In this document: positions 26,573 through 38,592 of the stretch, in pieces
Layout: each line of letters opens with the position of its first letter
How positions within the stretch are numbered: position 1 is the stretch's first letter
Origin: Apostichopus japonicus
Lineage: Eukaryota; Echinodermata; Holothuroidea; Aspidochirotida; Stichopodidae
Reading direction: 5' to 3'
Assembly (NCBI RefSeq): GCF_037975245.1
Contig: NC_092576.1
Location: forward strand, 40,306,111 to 40,370,110
DNA length: 64,000 nucleotides
The notes under the pieces: model-generated
Told to the model about the DNA's origin: nothing
The model's input: the letters and a program-made list of their open reading frames with translations, nothing else
The model's database searches: none
Position numbers and translations under genes: made by a program

Positions 26573-29027
26573 AGATGGATGGATGGATGGATGGATGGAT
26601 GGATGGATGGATGGATGGATGGATGGATGGATGGATGGATGGATGGATGGATGGATGGATGGATGGATGGATGGATGGATGGATGGATGGATGGATGGAT
26701 GGATGGATGGATGGATGGATGGATGGATGGATGGATGGATGGATGGATGGATGGATGGATGGATGGATGGATGGATGGATGGATGGATGGATGGATGGAT
26801 GGATGGATGGATGGATGGATGGATGGATGGATGGATGGATGGATGGATGGATGGATGGATGGATGGATGGATGGATGGATGGATGGATGGATGGATGGAT
26901 GGATGGATGGATGGATGGATGGATGGATGGATGGATGGATGGATGGATGGATGGATGGATGGATGGATGGATGGATGGATGGATGGATGGATGGATGGAT
27001 GGATGGATGGATGGATGGATGGATGGATGGATGGATGGATGGATGGATGGATGGATGGATGGATGGATGGATGGATGGATGGATGGATGGATGGATGGAT
27101 GGATGGATGGATGGATGGATGGATGGATGGATGGATGGATGGATGGATGGATGGATGGATGGATGGATGGATGGATGGATGGATGGATGGATGGATGGAT
27201 GGATGGATGGATGGATGGATGGATGGATGGATGGATGGATGGATGGATGGATGGATGGATGGATGGATGGATGGATGGATGGATGGATGGATGGATGGAT
27301 GGATGGATGGATGGATGGATGGATGGATGGATGGATGGATGGATGGATGGATGGATGGATGGATGGATGGATGGATGGATGGATGGATGGATGGATGGAT
27401 GGATGGATGGATGGATGGATGGATGGATGGATGGATGGATGGATGGATGGATGGATGGATGGATGGATGGATGGATGGATGGATGGATGGATGGATGGAT
27501 GGATGGATGGATGGATGGATGGATGGATGGATGGATGGATGGATGGATGGATGGATGGATGGATGGATGGATGGATGGATGGATGGATGGATGGATGGAT
27601 GGATGGATGGATGGATGGATGGATGGATGGATGGATGGATGGATGGATGGATGGATGGATGGATGGATGGATGGATGGATGGATGGATGGATGGATGGAT
27701 GGATGGATGGATGGATGGATGGATGGATGGATGGATGGATGGATGGATGGATGGATGGATGGATGGATGGATGGATGGATGGATGGATGGATGGATGGAT
27801 GGATGGATGGATGGATGGATGGATGGATGGATGGATGGATGGATGGATGGATGGATGGATGGATGGATGGATGGATGGATGGATGGATGGATGGATGGAT
27901 GGATGGATGGATGGATGGATGGATGGATGGATGGATGGATGGATGGATGGATGGATGGATGGATGGATGGATGGATGGATGGATGGATGGATGGATGGAT
28001 GGATGGATGGATGGATGGATGGATGGATGGATGGATGGATGGATGGATGGATGGATGGATGGATGGATGGATGGATGGATGGATGGATGGATGGATGGAT
28101 GGATGGATGGATGGATGGATGGATGGATGGATGGATGGATGGATGGATGGATGGATGGATGGATGGATGGATGGATGGATGGATGGATGGATGGATGGAT
28201 GGATGGATGGATGGATGGATGGATGGATGGATGGATGGATGGATGGATGGATGGATGGATGGATGGATGGATGGATGGATGGATGGATGGATGGATGGAT
28301 GGATGGATGGATGGATGGATGGATGGATGGATGGATGGATGGATGGATGGATGGATGGATGGATGGATGGATGGATGGATGGATGGATGGATGGATGGAT
28401 GGATGGATGGATGGATGGATGGATGGATGGATGGATGGATGGATGGATGGATGGATGGATGGATGGATGGATGGATGGATGGATGGATGGATGGATGGAT
28501 GGATGGATGGATGGATGGATGGATGGATGGATGGATGGATGGATGGATGGATGGATGGATGGATGGATGGATGGATGGATGGATGGATGGATGGATGGAT
28601 GGATGGATGGATGGATGGATGGATGGATGGATGGATGGATGGATGGATGGATGGATGGATGGATGGATGGATGGATGGATGGATGGATGGATGGATGGAT
28701 GGATGGATGGATGGATGGATGGATGGATGGATGGATGGATGGATGGATGGATGGATGGATGGATGGATGGATGGATGGATGGATGGATGGATGGATGGAT
28801 GGATGGATGGATGGATGGATGGATGGATGGATGGATGGATGGATGGATGGATGGATGGATGGATGGATGGATGGATGGATGGATGGATGGATGGATGGAT
28901 GGATGGATGGATGGATGGATGGATGGATGGATGGATGGATGGATGGATGGATGGATGGATGGATGGATGGATGGATGGATGGATGGATGGATGGATGGAT
29001 GGATGGATGGATGGATGGATGGATGGA

Positions 29028-29028
<1 letters not shown>
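26573..29028. repeat. (ATGG)n array, about 2.45 kb, uninterrupted
   Basis: More than 600 tandem GGAT/ATCC units are present without a visible interruption. Because four is not a multiple of three, every frame stays open and translates to repeats such as WMDG or, on the other strand, SIHP. These frames are not genes. The homologous interval in block A (about 7385-7860) has no such array. Confidence 0.98.
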
Positions 29029-29370
<342 letters not shown>

Positions 29371-29561
29371 ATATGGTAGATACTAATTCCGAAAATTTTT
29401 CTAAAGTTAACATATTCTTTATCATTTGACTTGTTATACCCATGCTTCCTGTTTTGGTTTCTATAGCTACAACATTGCATTGTCTAGTTGTTTGGGAAGA
29501 CTTTAAGAATGAAACATTTAAACCAACAAAAAACAACTCAGAAAGAGAAATTACTGTAGTT
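29371..29561. other. Block B sequence matching 7863-8020 of block A
   Basis: GATACTAATTCCGAAAAT, CATATTCTTTATCATTT and GAAAGAGAAATTACTGTAGTT are shared with block A, which fixes the position of the arrays and the SINE relative to the unexpanded copy. Confidence 0.7.
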
Positions 29562-29953
29562 GAGAGGGCGTTGTGGTCGAGTGGTTAAGGCAGTGGACGT
29601 GTGATCTAAGGATTACAGGTTTGAGTCCTGGCCAGATCATTGCGTTGTGTTTTTCGGCAAGGCACTTTATCTCTATTGCAATACTTCACGCAGGTGTATA
29701 AATGGTGACTTGCGAGGTTACTTGTAAATATATTTGCTTTCGTCGGTTTGAAGCTGCAACCTATGGGTAGTCCCCTGGGGTACACTGGTTGTGGTACACT
29801 GCGATGCCTCAGGGGAGATTGATTGAATTGTGCACACTTAGGTGTGTAGGTGTGACAAATTGCCAATGACCAGGGTTAAGTTGTAAAGTCGTGTGAGGGG
29901 GCATAGGCCCTGAACAAGACTATAAACATAAAATAAAAAGAATAAATAATAAT
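29562..29953 (+). mobile_element. tRNA-derived SINE (plus orientation)
   Basis: The element starts GAGAGGGCGTTGTGGTCGAG. The A-box-like TGGTCGAGTGGTTAAGG and B-box-like GGTTTGAGTCC lie within the first 75 bp. The body has TCATTGCGTTGTGTTTTTC, GGCAAGGCACTTTATCTC and GTATAAATGGTGAC. It ends in an A-rich AATAAATAATAATTG tail. Block A lacks it at the same site (near 8017), so it inserted after the duplication or was absent from that copy. The 3' part differs from the SINE at 13556, suggesting subfamilies. Target duplications are not clear. Confidence 0.87.
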
Positions 29954-31640
29954 TGTTACTTAAGTTTTTCTTTCTTTGTTATCAAATTAATTTCATGGGG
30001 GCGGATATAGAGGCAGGTGGGTTGTAAATACTTGACATAACCATCGGTAACTATTTCTATTAAAGCCCCTCGTTATGTTGTAACTTAACGTCCATTAATT
30101 GAAAAACATTGAAACGACATTTACGGAAACATCAAAATCAAGTCAACGCACCGGTATATTTATCTCACTTATACCAAGCACTTATATCTTCTGATTTTAC
30201 GATATGCTTAACGATTGTAAATATCCAAACATAATAGTTTAAAACAAATCACCTTTATGTAAGGTCTCCTAATATTAATGATTTTCAATCAAAACTCATG
30301 TATCCCTGGTTACTTTGAGAAGAGTTTCTAATCGTCAAAATCATTTTCCCTCCTGAGAAAACATAAGCTTTACTACGCTAACCTTGTATGTATACAATTT
30401 TGATTTGATGAACACGCACAGGTGTACAGATTATGAACATATGTCAACGGTTGGCCTTTGAAACCATAAAACGACCAGGGAAAAACACGCGGTTGTCACG
30501 TATGAAAGTTTAAACATGCATCATACTATGTTACTGGAATTCATTACCATAATATGCTTGTTTTATCAGGTTTTTTTTTGGAGGGGTCATAGTTAGGGGG
30601 GTTCAAAGTTGATGTCGTACATTCAGGAAACTTAAAAACCATTCATAAGAAAAACATTCATTGCCTTGGCACTCTGTTTGTTGATAAAAACAACTAAAGC
30701 TTTAGCACTGCCGTTTATGATCGCAGCTATATTATTTAAAGTAAGTGCATCAATTATATTTTGTTTATCTTATCTACATTGAAAATGTTATTCAGACCGT
30801 TCCACGTGTAGTATGTAACTACAATCAAACAAAAGTAGGATGCACTGTGCACTCGGCGTGACTTAAAATATGCCAGTGAATGTACTGGTGTGTCAAGGAA
30901 AACTAGAGATATAAAACATGATATTGTTAGCATCCGTTCCATTATTCATGTTAAAACATTATTCAATCTGACGATTGTGATCCATTGGCTAAAATTGCTG
31001 GAACCAATTTTCGGGGATCCATAGCCCACTTGGATACCCGGTCTATAAAGCTACGCCTCTGGGGACATTATAAGGTAATCCAGAGACAGGAGGTGAAGTT
31101 GATATAGTTATATGGTTATATATTTTTCAATCAGTTATAACAATTTCATTAGATTGGATATACTTAATCAAACTCTCCCTCTTCATTCCTCATACACCAA
31201 CCAAAAAAGTGCAAGAAAATATAAGAGCAGGTAATGCATCTACATCTATTAGAGTATGTAAGACATCCATTCACCTTCGTGGTCTGTTAAATTCTCAGCG
31301 CGTTGCTTGAATACGACATTGATTACTTTCTGCATATACATATTAGGTAATATTAACCGACGTAGTTATACATTGTATAGGCATGATTTAAAAAAAAAAA
31401 TATGTTGCTATCATGTAATAATAAGATCATAGCAACCAAGACAACCAAAAAGCCAGATGTCATCGACAATTCAGCAGCACATTAGAAACACGTTGATGAA
31501 AAAAATTGCTATTTGTCTGTTTCCAGTCGTTTTATATCAATGATATACACCAGTTAAAGACTTCAAATGGTTATAATTTGACATTTATTAATTATATTAT
31601 TTCCTGCGACAGCTCACATTTACAACATTTATGTTAATAG
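29954..31640. other. Non-coding DNA of block B, paralogous to 8030-10680
   Basis: It shares ordered blocks with block A, including ACCTTTATGTAAGGTCTC, AACTAAAGCTTTAGCA and TTCTCAGCGCGTT. No gene was recognised. Confidence 0.6.
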
Positions 31641-32365
31641 TTAAAGTCTCAATACGTGTTTGCTGATGAATTTTGGAAATCAAAATTCCGAAGCAGATTC
31701 AATATTTCTTATTCGAAATCACTATTACCAAATAGGTTCAATGTAGAAAAGCTGTCGCCATCGAAAGACATTTATTTTCTGTTGCCCTTATGGCCGAAAA
31801 ATTACCGTAAAATTTACCGTAAAATCATCGTGACCCCAGCATGTTCATTACACAAATGTAACCTATATATACTCGTATCGTCTACTTGTTTTACCCAATT
31901 CCACGCAGGAAACGCCTGAAACTACCTATTTATTCATTGCAATAGAAGGAAATGACACAATTTAGCAAGCTACATTGGTAAGACCGAAAGAAAGAAAATA
32001 TTCGAGAGAAGGGATTTACACAGGCTAGTCACGAAAGTGAAAGGAGTCCTAGGCCTAACAGTCATAAACAAAACAGAGAGATCTGATAGGGGCATAATCT
32101 GTTGAGCAGGCTTGTAAATTTTGATTGACGTTTGTATAAATTACGGATTCGTTAATAAATCTGGCGAATTTTATTCAGCTGAAAATGTTTAACGACTTTT
32201 AACTCAAAAAAAAATAATGAATATTGCTATGAAAATTGCATAGAACTGTGTCATTTTTACTGAGCTTGTAATGCAGTTAGCTTGAAAGGTCGAAGTTTAA
32301 ATTTGGCAACAAGTACTGAGAATTTAACACAATGTTATAACAATGTACAAGGTTCTGCTAATTTG
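31641..32365. other. About 0.7-kb insertion in block B relative to block A
   Basis: The block A sequence passes directly from GTTAATAGTTAACATGAG to GTCTCAACATGTGCTTGAAC (10665-10740). In block B these are separated by about 700 bp without counterpart. The insert has no recognised ends, and its open frame (31656-31919) has no support. Confidence 0.55.
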
Positions 32366-33310
32366 TACATTATTGTCTCAACATGTTCTTGAACACTCGT
32401 CTGAAGTTTGAAACCCACAGTAAACCAATGGGTTTGTGACTGAATTCATTGCAACGGTGAAAAATATCAAGACTAATTCTCCATGCTTTAATTCTGTACC
32501 TCTTATGAGAAGAAAGAAAAAAACAAAGGAGACAAAAACAAACACTTTTCAGAAATTTAAGAAGTTGACTTTTGTTAGTTTGATTTCATAGGAGGAAAAT
32601 TGTCTACATGATTGTTTTTGATTACCAGTCGTTTGATTATTTTGTCCAGCGGATGATGATGTTAGGTTTGTTGATACAAGAATTACCGACACGTTGCTTG
32701 TTACAGGGTTATCTTGTCTCACTCTTTGGTTAATTGTGTACAGTTCGGAAAGTCAGGACATAAAACGATGGAATTATTACAAACCAACTACAAAATGTAA
32801 CAATTAAAGTAGAAACTGTGTACATAATTCCAATGAAGTTATTCTCTTCGTAAATGCAGGACTCATAACCGAAGAAACGTTCTGTTCCATACTAAGTAAC
32901 GGAGACTGTCAATTTTAGAACTATATTAAAAATCCATCAAAATGAGCAAATGTTGAACTCGTTTGGTAAAATAATCGACACAATATTAATTTGAAATCAC
33001 AGTCTCTTATGAAGCATACGCGACGGCCAGTAGAGGTAACACAGGGCAGCAAGTTTCCAAATCAGAATTGGGTCAAAATAGCCTAAATAGCTATTTGCAG
33101 CAATCCGTAATTTTCTGTTCTGTGTGATCGCGAAAACAACGAGAGCATAACCAAAACAATAAAAAATAAATCCTTAATTGCACATGATAATATCAAGAGA
33201 TATTTAAAGATAGGTGGTATGAGCAAACGTAAAATGGTTGGATCCAGTGTATTGTGTGTAGTCACATAGATTGGCTGATCGGTTGTTAAGTTTGTGTCAA
33301 ATTGATCCAT
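32366..33310 (-). pseudogene. Broken paralogue of the GPCR at 10717-11811
   Basis: Minus-strand sequence is closely similar to the intact GPCR. The N-terminal part reads NLTTDQPIYVTTHNTLDP against NLTTDQPIFVMVHSTMDP. A frame break follows in TM1, and about 120 bp covering the NRY region and the start of TM4 are missing near 32938. Further small insertions and deletions occur in the third loop. It cannot encode a seven-helix receptor. Its position after the block B tail exons mirrors that of the intact gene after block A. Confidence 0.88.
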
Positions 33311-34294
33311 TTAAAAACCGGAAATCTAAACTAGGTCGATAGCTCAAATAGATCGTTTTGAACAAAAGAATATTTAATTGGGATCATTACACTTTACGTA
33401 GATACAGCGCGTTTACAGATGTCCGTATTGGTGTTATTGAATTCGCAATGAGGTCGATAACTCAAAGTAACCGATTTTGAATTAATAACACGTTTAGATC
33501 ATAACAAATTACCAGGCGTCTCAAGCTAATTCTATTCCCCTTTGCATCACCTTCACGTTAGGATCGAACAGTTTGTAATCGATTATTTATTTCAATAAAT
33601 AAAATTGTTACTGACTGTTTTCCTATACCACGTGTACGAGGAATAACTTAACTTCGTCATTGACTGTTACATACATCTCTTGACTGTTGCATATTCTCAT
33701 TCATGAATTCTATAGACATTTGGGGGGAAATCAAAACAAATTTGGAATACAAATTGCCGCAATTTACGCCTTTCTCTACAAGTTTAAGTTGACTATGAAT
33801 GCATAGATCGTTCACCATTCTATTCCAGAAAATATATCACATGAAAGAGCAATATCTCATTTCTCTTATGGTGCCATTTTTTACCTTTTGCATGATTATT
33901 GCTTTAAAACAAGTAAGAAAAAGGAACCGTGCTCTTATTGTCCGTTAATTTAGTCTGTCTTTAGTGGCTGCTGGGATCTTCTTCCCACCACAGCGTACCG
34001 TAAACATCAATGACCAACGGCGCGTAACGTTGATGTATACACTATTGGCTGCTGTTAGTGCCTTGTCTTAATGGCTGCTACCTTCAAACAGGTACCAATC
34101 ACGACCTAACAACTAACAGCTAACAACGGTTTCGCTGTGAAGTTATATGATTATATCAGCGGTCTTGCCTCACTGACAACGTAAACTTGGTAAGTTCACG
34201 ATATCTTTATCGCTCTTTTCTTCAGATTGCATTAAACCAATATCTTTAAGCCTTTCTCCAGTGTATGTACACACTCTGATTTTATCTGTACTTA
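33311..34294. other. Non-coding DNA after block B
   Basis: A phrase AGGTCGATAGCTCAAA / AGGTCGATAACTCAAA occurs twice (33332 and 33451), suggesting a ~120-bp diverged duplication. Nothing else was recognised. Confidence 0.4.
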
Positions 34295-34298
34295 GTAC

Positions 34299-35190
34299 TG
34301 TTACGCCCTGGGTTGTTCGGGATGCGTGTACCCCGTATTTCGAACACACCCAGGGCTACTAAAAATATGTTTCCCCGAGTTTTGATTGAACAATTTACCC
34401 CGCGGTATGTTGCCCATACACTCACCATTCCATTTACTTTTGTTTTATTATGCAGATCTCTCTCGCTCTCCCCGTCGTCTGTCATTACCAGCATTCCAGG
34501 CATTCGCTTTTTTATTACACGAGTTGTTCTGTTTAGCGTGTATCTATTTTACTATCGCTTGCTCTCTATACCTTGTTTCATTAAGACGGTGTTGTTTCTT
34601 ATGTATTTGTGTTTTGGAAACTTCATTGATTTCGTTGAGTTTCGGGCAGAGAACTGGAGACCAGCGGTGAGCAGCACGGCTATTACAGTATATTATTATT
34701 TTAAAGGCAAGGGTTATTTATTTTAGAGAGCGGGTCCGGGAGGTAGGGTCAAATTAGGGCTCTCCCCGGAGGTATTGCAGAAGTTAATCGGGGCGGGACC
34801 ACACTAGGCAGTATTTGTTTAGTCTGCCGTTGGCGTCAAGTGTCGAGTATGCACTCTCGTGATTCAATTAAGACCCGTGCTGCCCACGCCCGTGGTACGT
34901 AGTTTATTTGTTATTTATTTAAATTTAATCTCTCCCCGTTGTTTGCATTTATCTTTATTAAGGCAGAACGACACTGCCTTATTTTTGTATGTTTAAAGTT
35001 AATTAAGTGATTAAATTGTTGATTTGAGACCCAGTTCTCCTAAACTATATTCTTCTCTCGTTTCTGTGTATTGGTACAAGCCCTGCTAGCATAAGTCTTC
35101 GCATCCCCCTTTCCCCTGCCCTGACATCAGGTGGCCTCCAGCTGCCGGATTACCCACGCTACCGCTCGGCCGGGGTACAGGGGCGTTACA
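34299..35190. mobile_element. Probable solo LTR (892 bp)
   Basis: The element is bounded by TGTTACGCCC and GGGCGTTACA, near-perfect inverted ends of the 5'-TG...CA-3' type. It is flanked by a 4-bp direct repeat GTAC (34295-34298 and 35191-35194). No reverse transcriptase, integrase or second LTR is present, so a solo LTR left by recombination is the simplest reading. It is GC-richer than its surroundings, and the open frames inside have no support. A DNA transposon with short inverted ends is the alternative. Confidence 0.7.
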
Positions 35191-35194
35191 GTAC

Positions 35195-35801
35195 ATAAGC
35201 TGGAAAATACTCCTGATACAATGCCTCTCCAACTACGGTGAATGACGCCCTATATAGTTCAAAACAAACCTGCCTACCTTCACTTCGAGTATTGATGTCA
35301 ATGTGTTGTGATGTAGCTTCTTTCCACCATTTTGGGTTATTGCAAACATTCTTCCCGCAATGAGTCATCACTTTCACCTTTGTCGTTTTTGGCATGCTTA
35401 ACAGTCTGTGGTTAGAACGATTTGGTACTTTCATCATTTTCATGTTTCACTTTTGAACTCTTATTGAACGTATACGCTTTTGACCTTTAATACTGCCGCG
35501 GTATGATTGTTTATCTTTGAGCATACGATTCAGTACGATTTCTTTTACCACAATGATAATGCTGTGCTTAAGGCCTACTCTCTTTATCCTATAGATTTGT
35601 CATGGATTGGCTTTGCTTATACTTTGTGTACCGATTGATAATTCTTGACTATCTTTGACGTGATTAAAAGATAATGCTGCTCCATTCGCTAACTCTAGAG
35701 CTCTCGTTAATGTTGGATTTCGGTTGCAATCTGGTTTGTATTTGACCATCGTTTAATTGCACGAAGTAGTAAAATGTCATAGTAGTAAAATGTCATCTAG
35801 T
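35195..35801. other. Non-coding DNA between two mobile elements
   Basis: A 16-bp phrase AGTAGTAAAATGTCAT is present twice in tandem (35765-35796). No gene was recognised. Confidence 0.4.
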
Positions 35802-35809
35802 GATTGACC

Positions 35810-36595
35810 GGCGACATCCCTATGTTCGACGTCTCTATGTTCCGACATCTCTATGTTCCGACGTCTCTAGGTTCCGACAATTTTTGGGACTCTAATTTTT
35901 TTGGACCCCATTTTTTTCGGACCCATTTTTGTGTGACCCAATTTTTTTCTGACCCCATTCTTTTGAGACCCAATTTTTTTCGGACCCCATTTTTTGGACC
36001 AAAATTTTTTCGGACCCAATTTTTTCGGACCCATATTTTTTTGGGCAAAATTTTTACCAACATGTTTTCGGACCAAATTTGTTCTGACCAATGTTATTTG
36101 GGACCCCAATTACTTTGGGGCAAAATTTTTCGGGCCCACAATTTTTGGGACCCAAATTTTGGACTAACATGATTTGTGACCAATTTTCCCTGACCCCTTA
36201 TTAGGACCAAAGGACGGTTGGGACCTCAAAGTGGACCACCGGGACCTGCGACCCCTAACACCAACTTTTTCTTCGTCAGTCCCCACCCCACGGTCCGAAA
36301 AATGGGGGTCCAAAAATAATGAGTCTCCCAAAAAACATGGGGTACCAACAAATTGGGTCCCAAAAAATGGGTCCCAAAAGATTGGGTCCAAAAAATGAGG
36401 TCCAAAAAAAATTGGGTCCGCAAAAAAATTTGGGTGAACAAGAATTGGGGCCGAAAAAAATTGAGTCCGAAAAATATGGGTCCGAAAAAAAATTGGGTCC
36501 AAAAAAATTAGAGTCCAAAAGAATTGTCGGAACATAGAGACGTCGGAACATAGAGACGTCGGAACATAGAGACGTCGGAACATAGAGATGTAACC
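35810..36595. mobile_element. Fold-back element (786 bp) with minisatellite arms
   Basis: The left end is GGCGACATCCCTATGTTCGA and the right end, reverse-complemented, is GGTTACATCTCTATGTTCCG. Both sides carry an 8-bp direct repeat GATTGACC (35802-35809; 36596-36603). Inside each end, GACGTCTCTATGTTCC is repeated about four times. Further in, the left arm holds many TTTTTTCGGACCC units of 15-20 bp and the right arm the same units inverted (GGGTCCGAAAAAA), around a ~110-bp unique centre (36180-36290). The transcript would form a very long hairpin. The eight-base duplication and GG...CC ends fit Merlin-like or hAT-like families, but no transposase is present. Confidence 0.8.
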
Positions 36596-36603
36596 GATTG
36601 ACC

Positions 36604-38440
36604 AGGTGTCAGCTAATGCATGCCAACATGAACATTGCTACTGTCTCGGTAAACTTTCTATCAAGGTTGTTGAATTTAAACCTTTACTCTATTTCGGATG
36701 GTTGAGGATCCTAATGGTTTGTCAATAGCTAAACCAGTTTGGCAAATGTATTTTCTCCCAGTCCAAATGTATGCTTAATATTGGTATTCGTGATCCCGAA
36801 TCCCCCCGAATTCACCCCCTCCCCCTTTCTCCCAAATTTGGAAATCCCCCGAAAATTTTGGAAGGGGGAATTCCACCCAATAAATCATAATCATAGTGCC
36901 AACACTGGATCTGAATAGTAAGTATCATTATCAGAGTTTAATTATTTTATGATCCGAATATGAGCTATATTGTCCGAGTACGATACAATTGGGTCCGAGT
37001 ACCGAGTGCAAGTACTTTTTGATCTGAGTACTTGTGGAGTATTTTCCAATACTGTTGAATAATTGAACGGCAGCATTGCGAGTTGCGACTCTGCATTCCC
37101 TGGAGTATTGATATCTACACAGACTTATACTAGAACACAAAAGCAGCTCTAGAGATATTCCCTATTACATTCCCTAGGATATTTGGAAAAGTACTAGCAT
37201 ATTCCGAGTACTTATGATACTGAGTACTTATGATACAAGTATGGGTACTTTGTCATCCGATACCGAGTACTTTAACATCCGAGTACAAATACTAACGGTC
37301 GAGTACTTGCAAATCAGTACTCTAGTAGTACTCCAGTATCGACTACTTTTCAAGCATTACAACACTAGTGATGTGCCCAATTGCTTCTTGCAAAGTTATT
37401 CAGAAAGTGTGGTAGTCAACGAGTACACTGAACATTGAAAGTGTTTAGATTTGAACACCAAAGTTAAAACCGGGCTGCAACAGCCTTTGAACACATTGAT
37501 CTTAAGAATTTATGTTAAACATTAGTGTTTAAGCCTTTGCTTCGCAGTGCAGTTTTGTATATATTTGTGTATTATTATTTCTTGCATTATATTTTTGTTC
37601 TCTAAGTGCTGCGATGTGGATCGAGCAGCACTAAATGTGCCTTATGTATGTGTTTGTCTACTGTGTCATACAGTATGTGTCTGTATATACGTATGCAACA
37701 TAAAAAGTGTGTTTAAATGCAAAAGCACATTCGATGGTGTTTAAAAATAAACGTATGTAGGCATTTGAACACCAACTTGTGTTTATATTGTAACACAAAT
37801 TTAAAATAATTAATATAAAGTGTAAATATGTTTCGACTGTTTGTATGTGTAAAATAAAAATATTTAAACTGCATTTTACATTAATCTTGATAGAAATATT
37901 GGTGCATAGGTAGGTTCTTTATTGATAAAATGCAATTTTGGCTATGATATATGCATTGCTATAACCTAATTTGCATATCATATTCAATAATCTATTGTTT
38001 TAGGCATATGGGCCATGTGTTAACACATGACATGCCATACGTATGCTGCAAGGGACATATATTTAAACACTGTGTTTAGTAGGTGGGATGATGAGTCACT
38101 GTCAAAATAACCAACGAGGTTTAATCAGTTAGGGTTGAAACACTATGCATTTTATCGTTGAACATGTGACGTGTCACGATAAACACATCACACTTCTCAC
38201 ATCTTCACAGTGTAGTACTGCATATCACCATGTTTTAATTATTATTATTATATATATATAAGTATTTTTATGATATATAAATTATAGTTTGTCAATGTAT
38301 ATATGTTGTTTCGAAAATAAACATATCACTGGAATATTAAGTTATGTATTTTATAAATCATGCTATTTGTATTTTTTACCAAACCAATGATATGATACAC
38401 GGACCCTATAATATATATGATATACCAGGTGATTACCTGG
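36604..38440. other. Gene desert with a degenerate GAGTAC repeat field
   Basis: At 36950-37330 the core CCGAGTAC/GAGTACTT recurs irregularly more than ten times in both orientations. At 37440-38080 GTGTTTA/TAAACAC motifs recur, as in some non-autonomous DNA transposons, but no ends could be fixed. Confidence 0.45.
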
Positions 38441-38451
38441 GTTTAGCGGAC

Positions 38452-38592
38452 ACCCAGTTTTAGCGCTGGTTACCCAGTATTGGTGGCAGTTACCCGGTTT
38501 TAGCATCGATTACCCAGCTTTAGCATCGGTTTACCTGGTTTTGACGTTGGTTACCCGGTTTTGGCATCGGTTACCCAGTTTTGACAGCGGTG
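38452..38592. repeat. 20-bp minisatellite, seven copies
   Basis: The unit is ACCCAGTTTTAGCATCGGTT with up to six changes per copy and strict 20-21-bp spacing. It is followed by C-rich and G-rich tracts at 38610 and 38812-38819. Confidence 0.88.

Noticed and set aside
31656-31919. 87-codon plus-strand frame as a gene
   Set aside because: It lies in an insertion specific to block B. No domain, no splice context and no paralogue.
34282-34726. Open frames in the LTR-like unit
   Set aside because: No recognisable domain. They lie wholly inside a non-coding mobile element.
35804-36583. Phe-rich and Lys/Gly-rich frames on both strands
   Set aside because: Translations of the fold-back element's inverted repeats.
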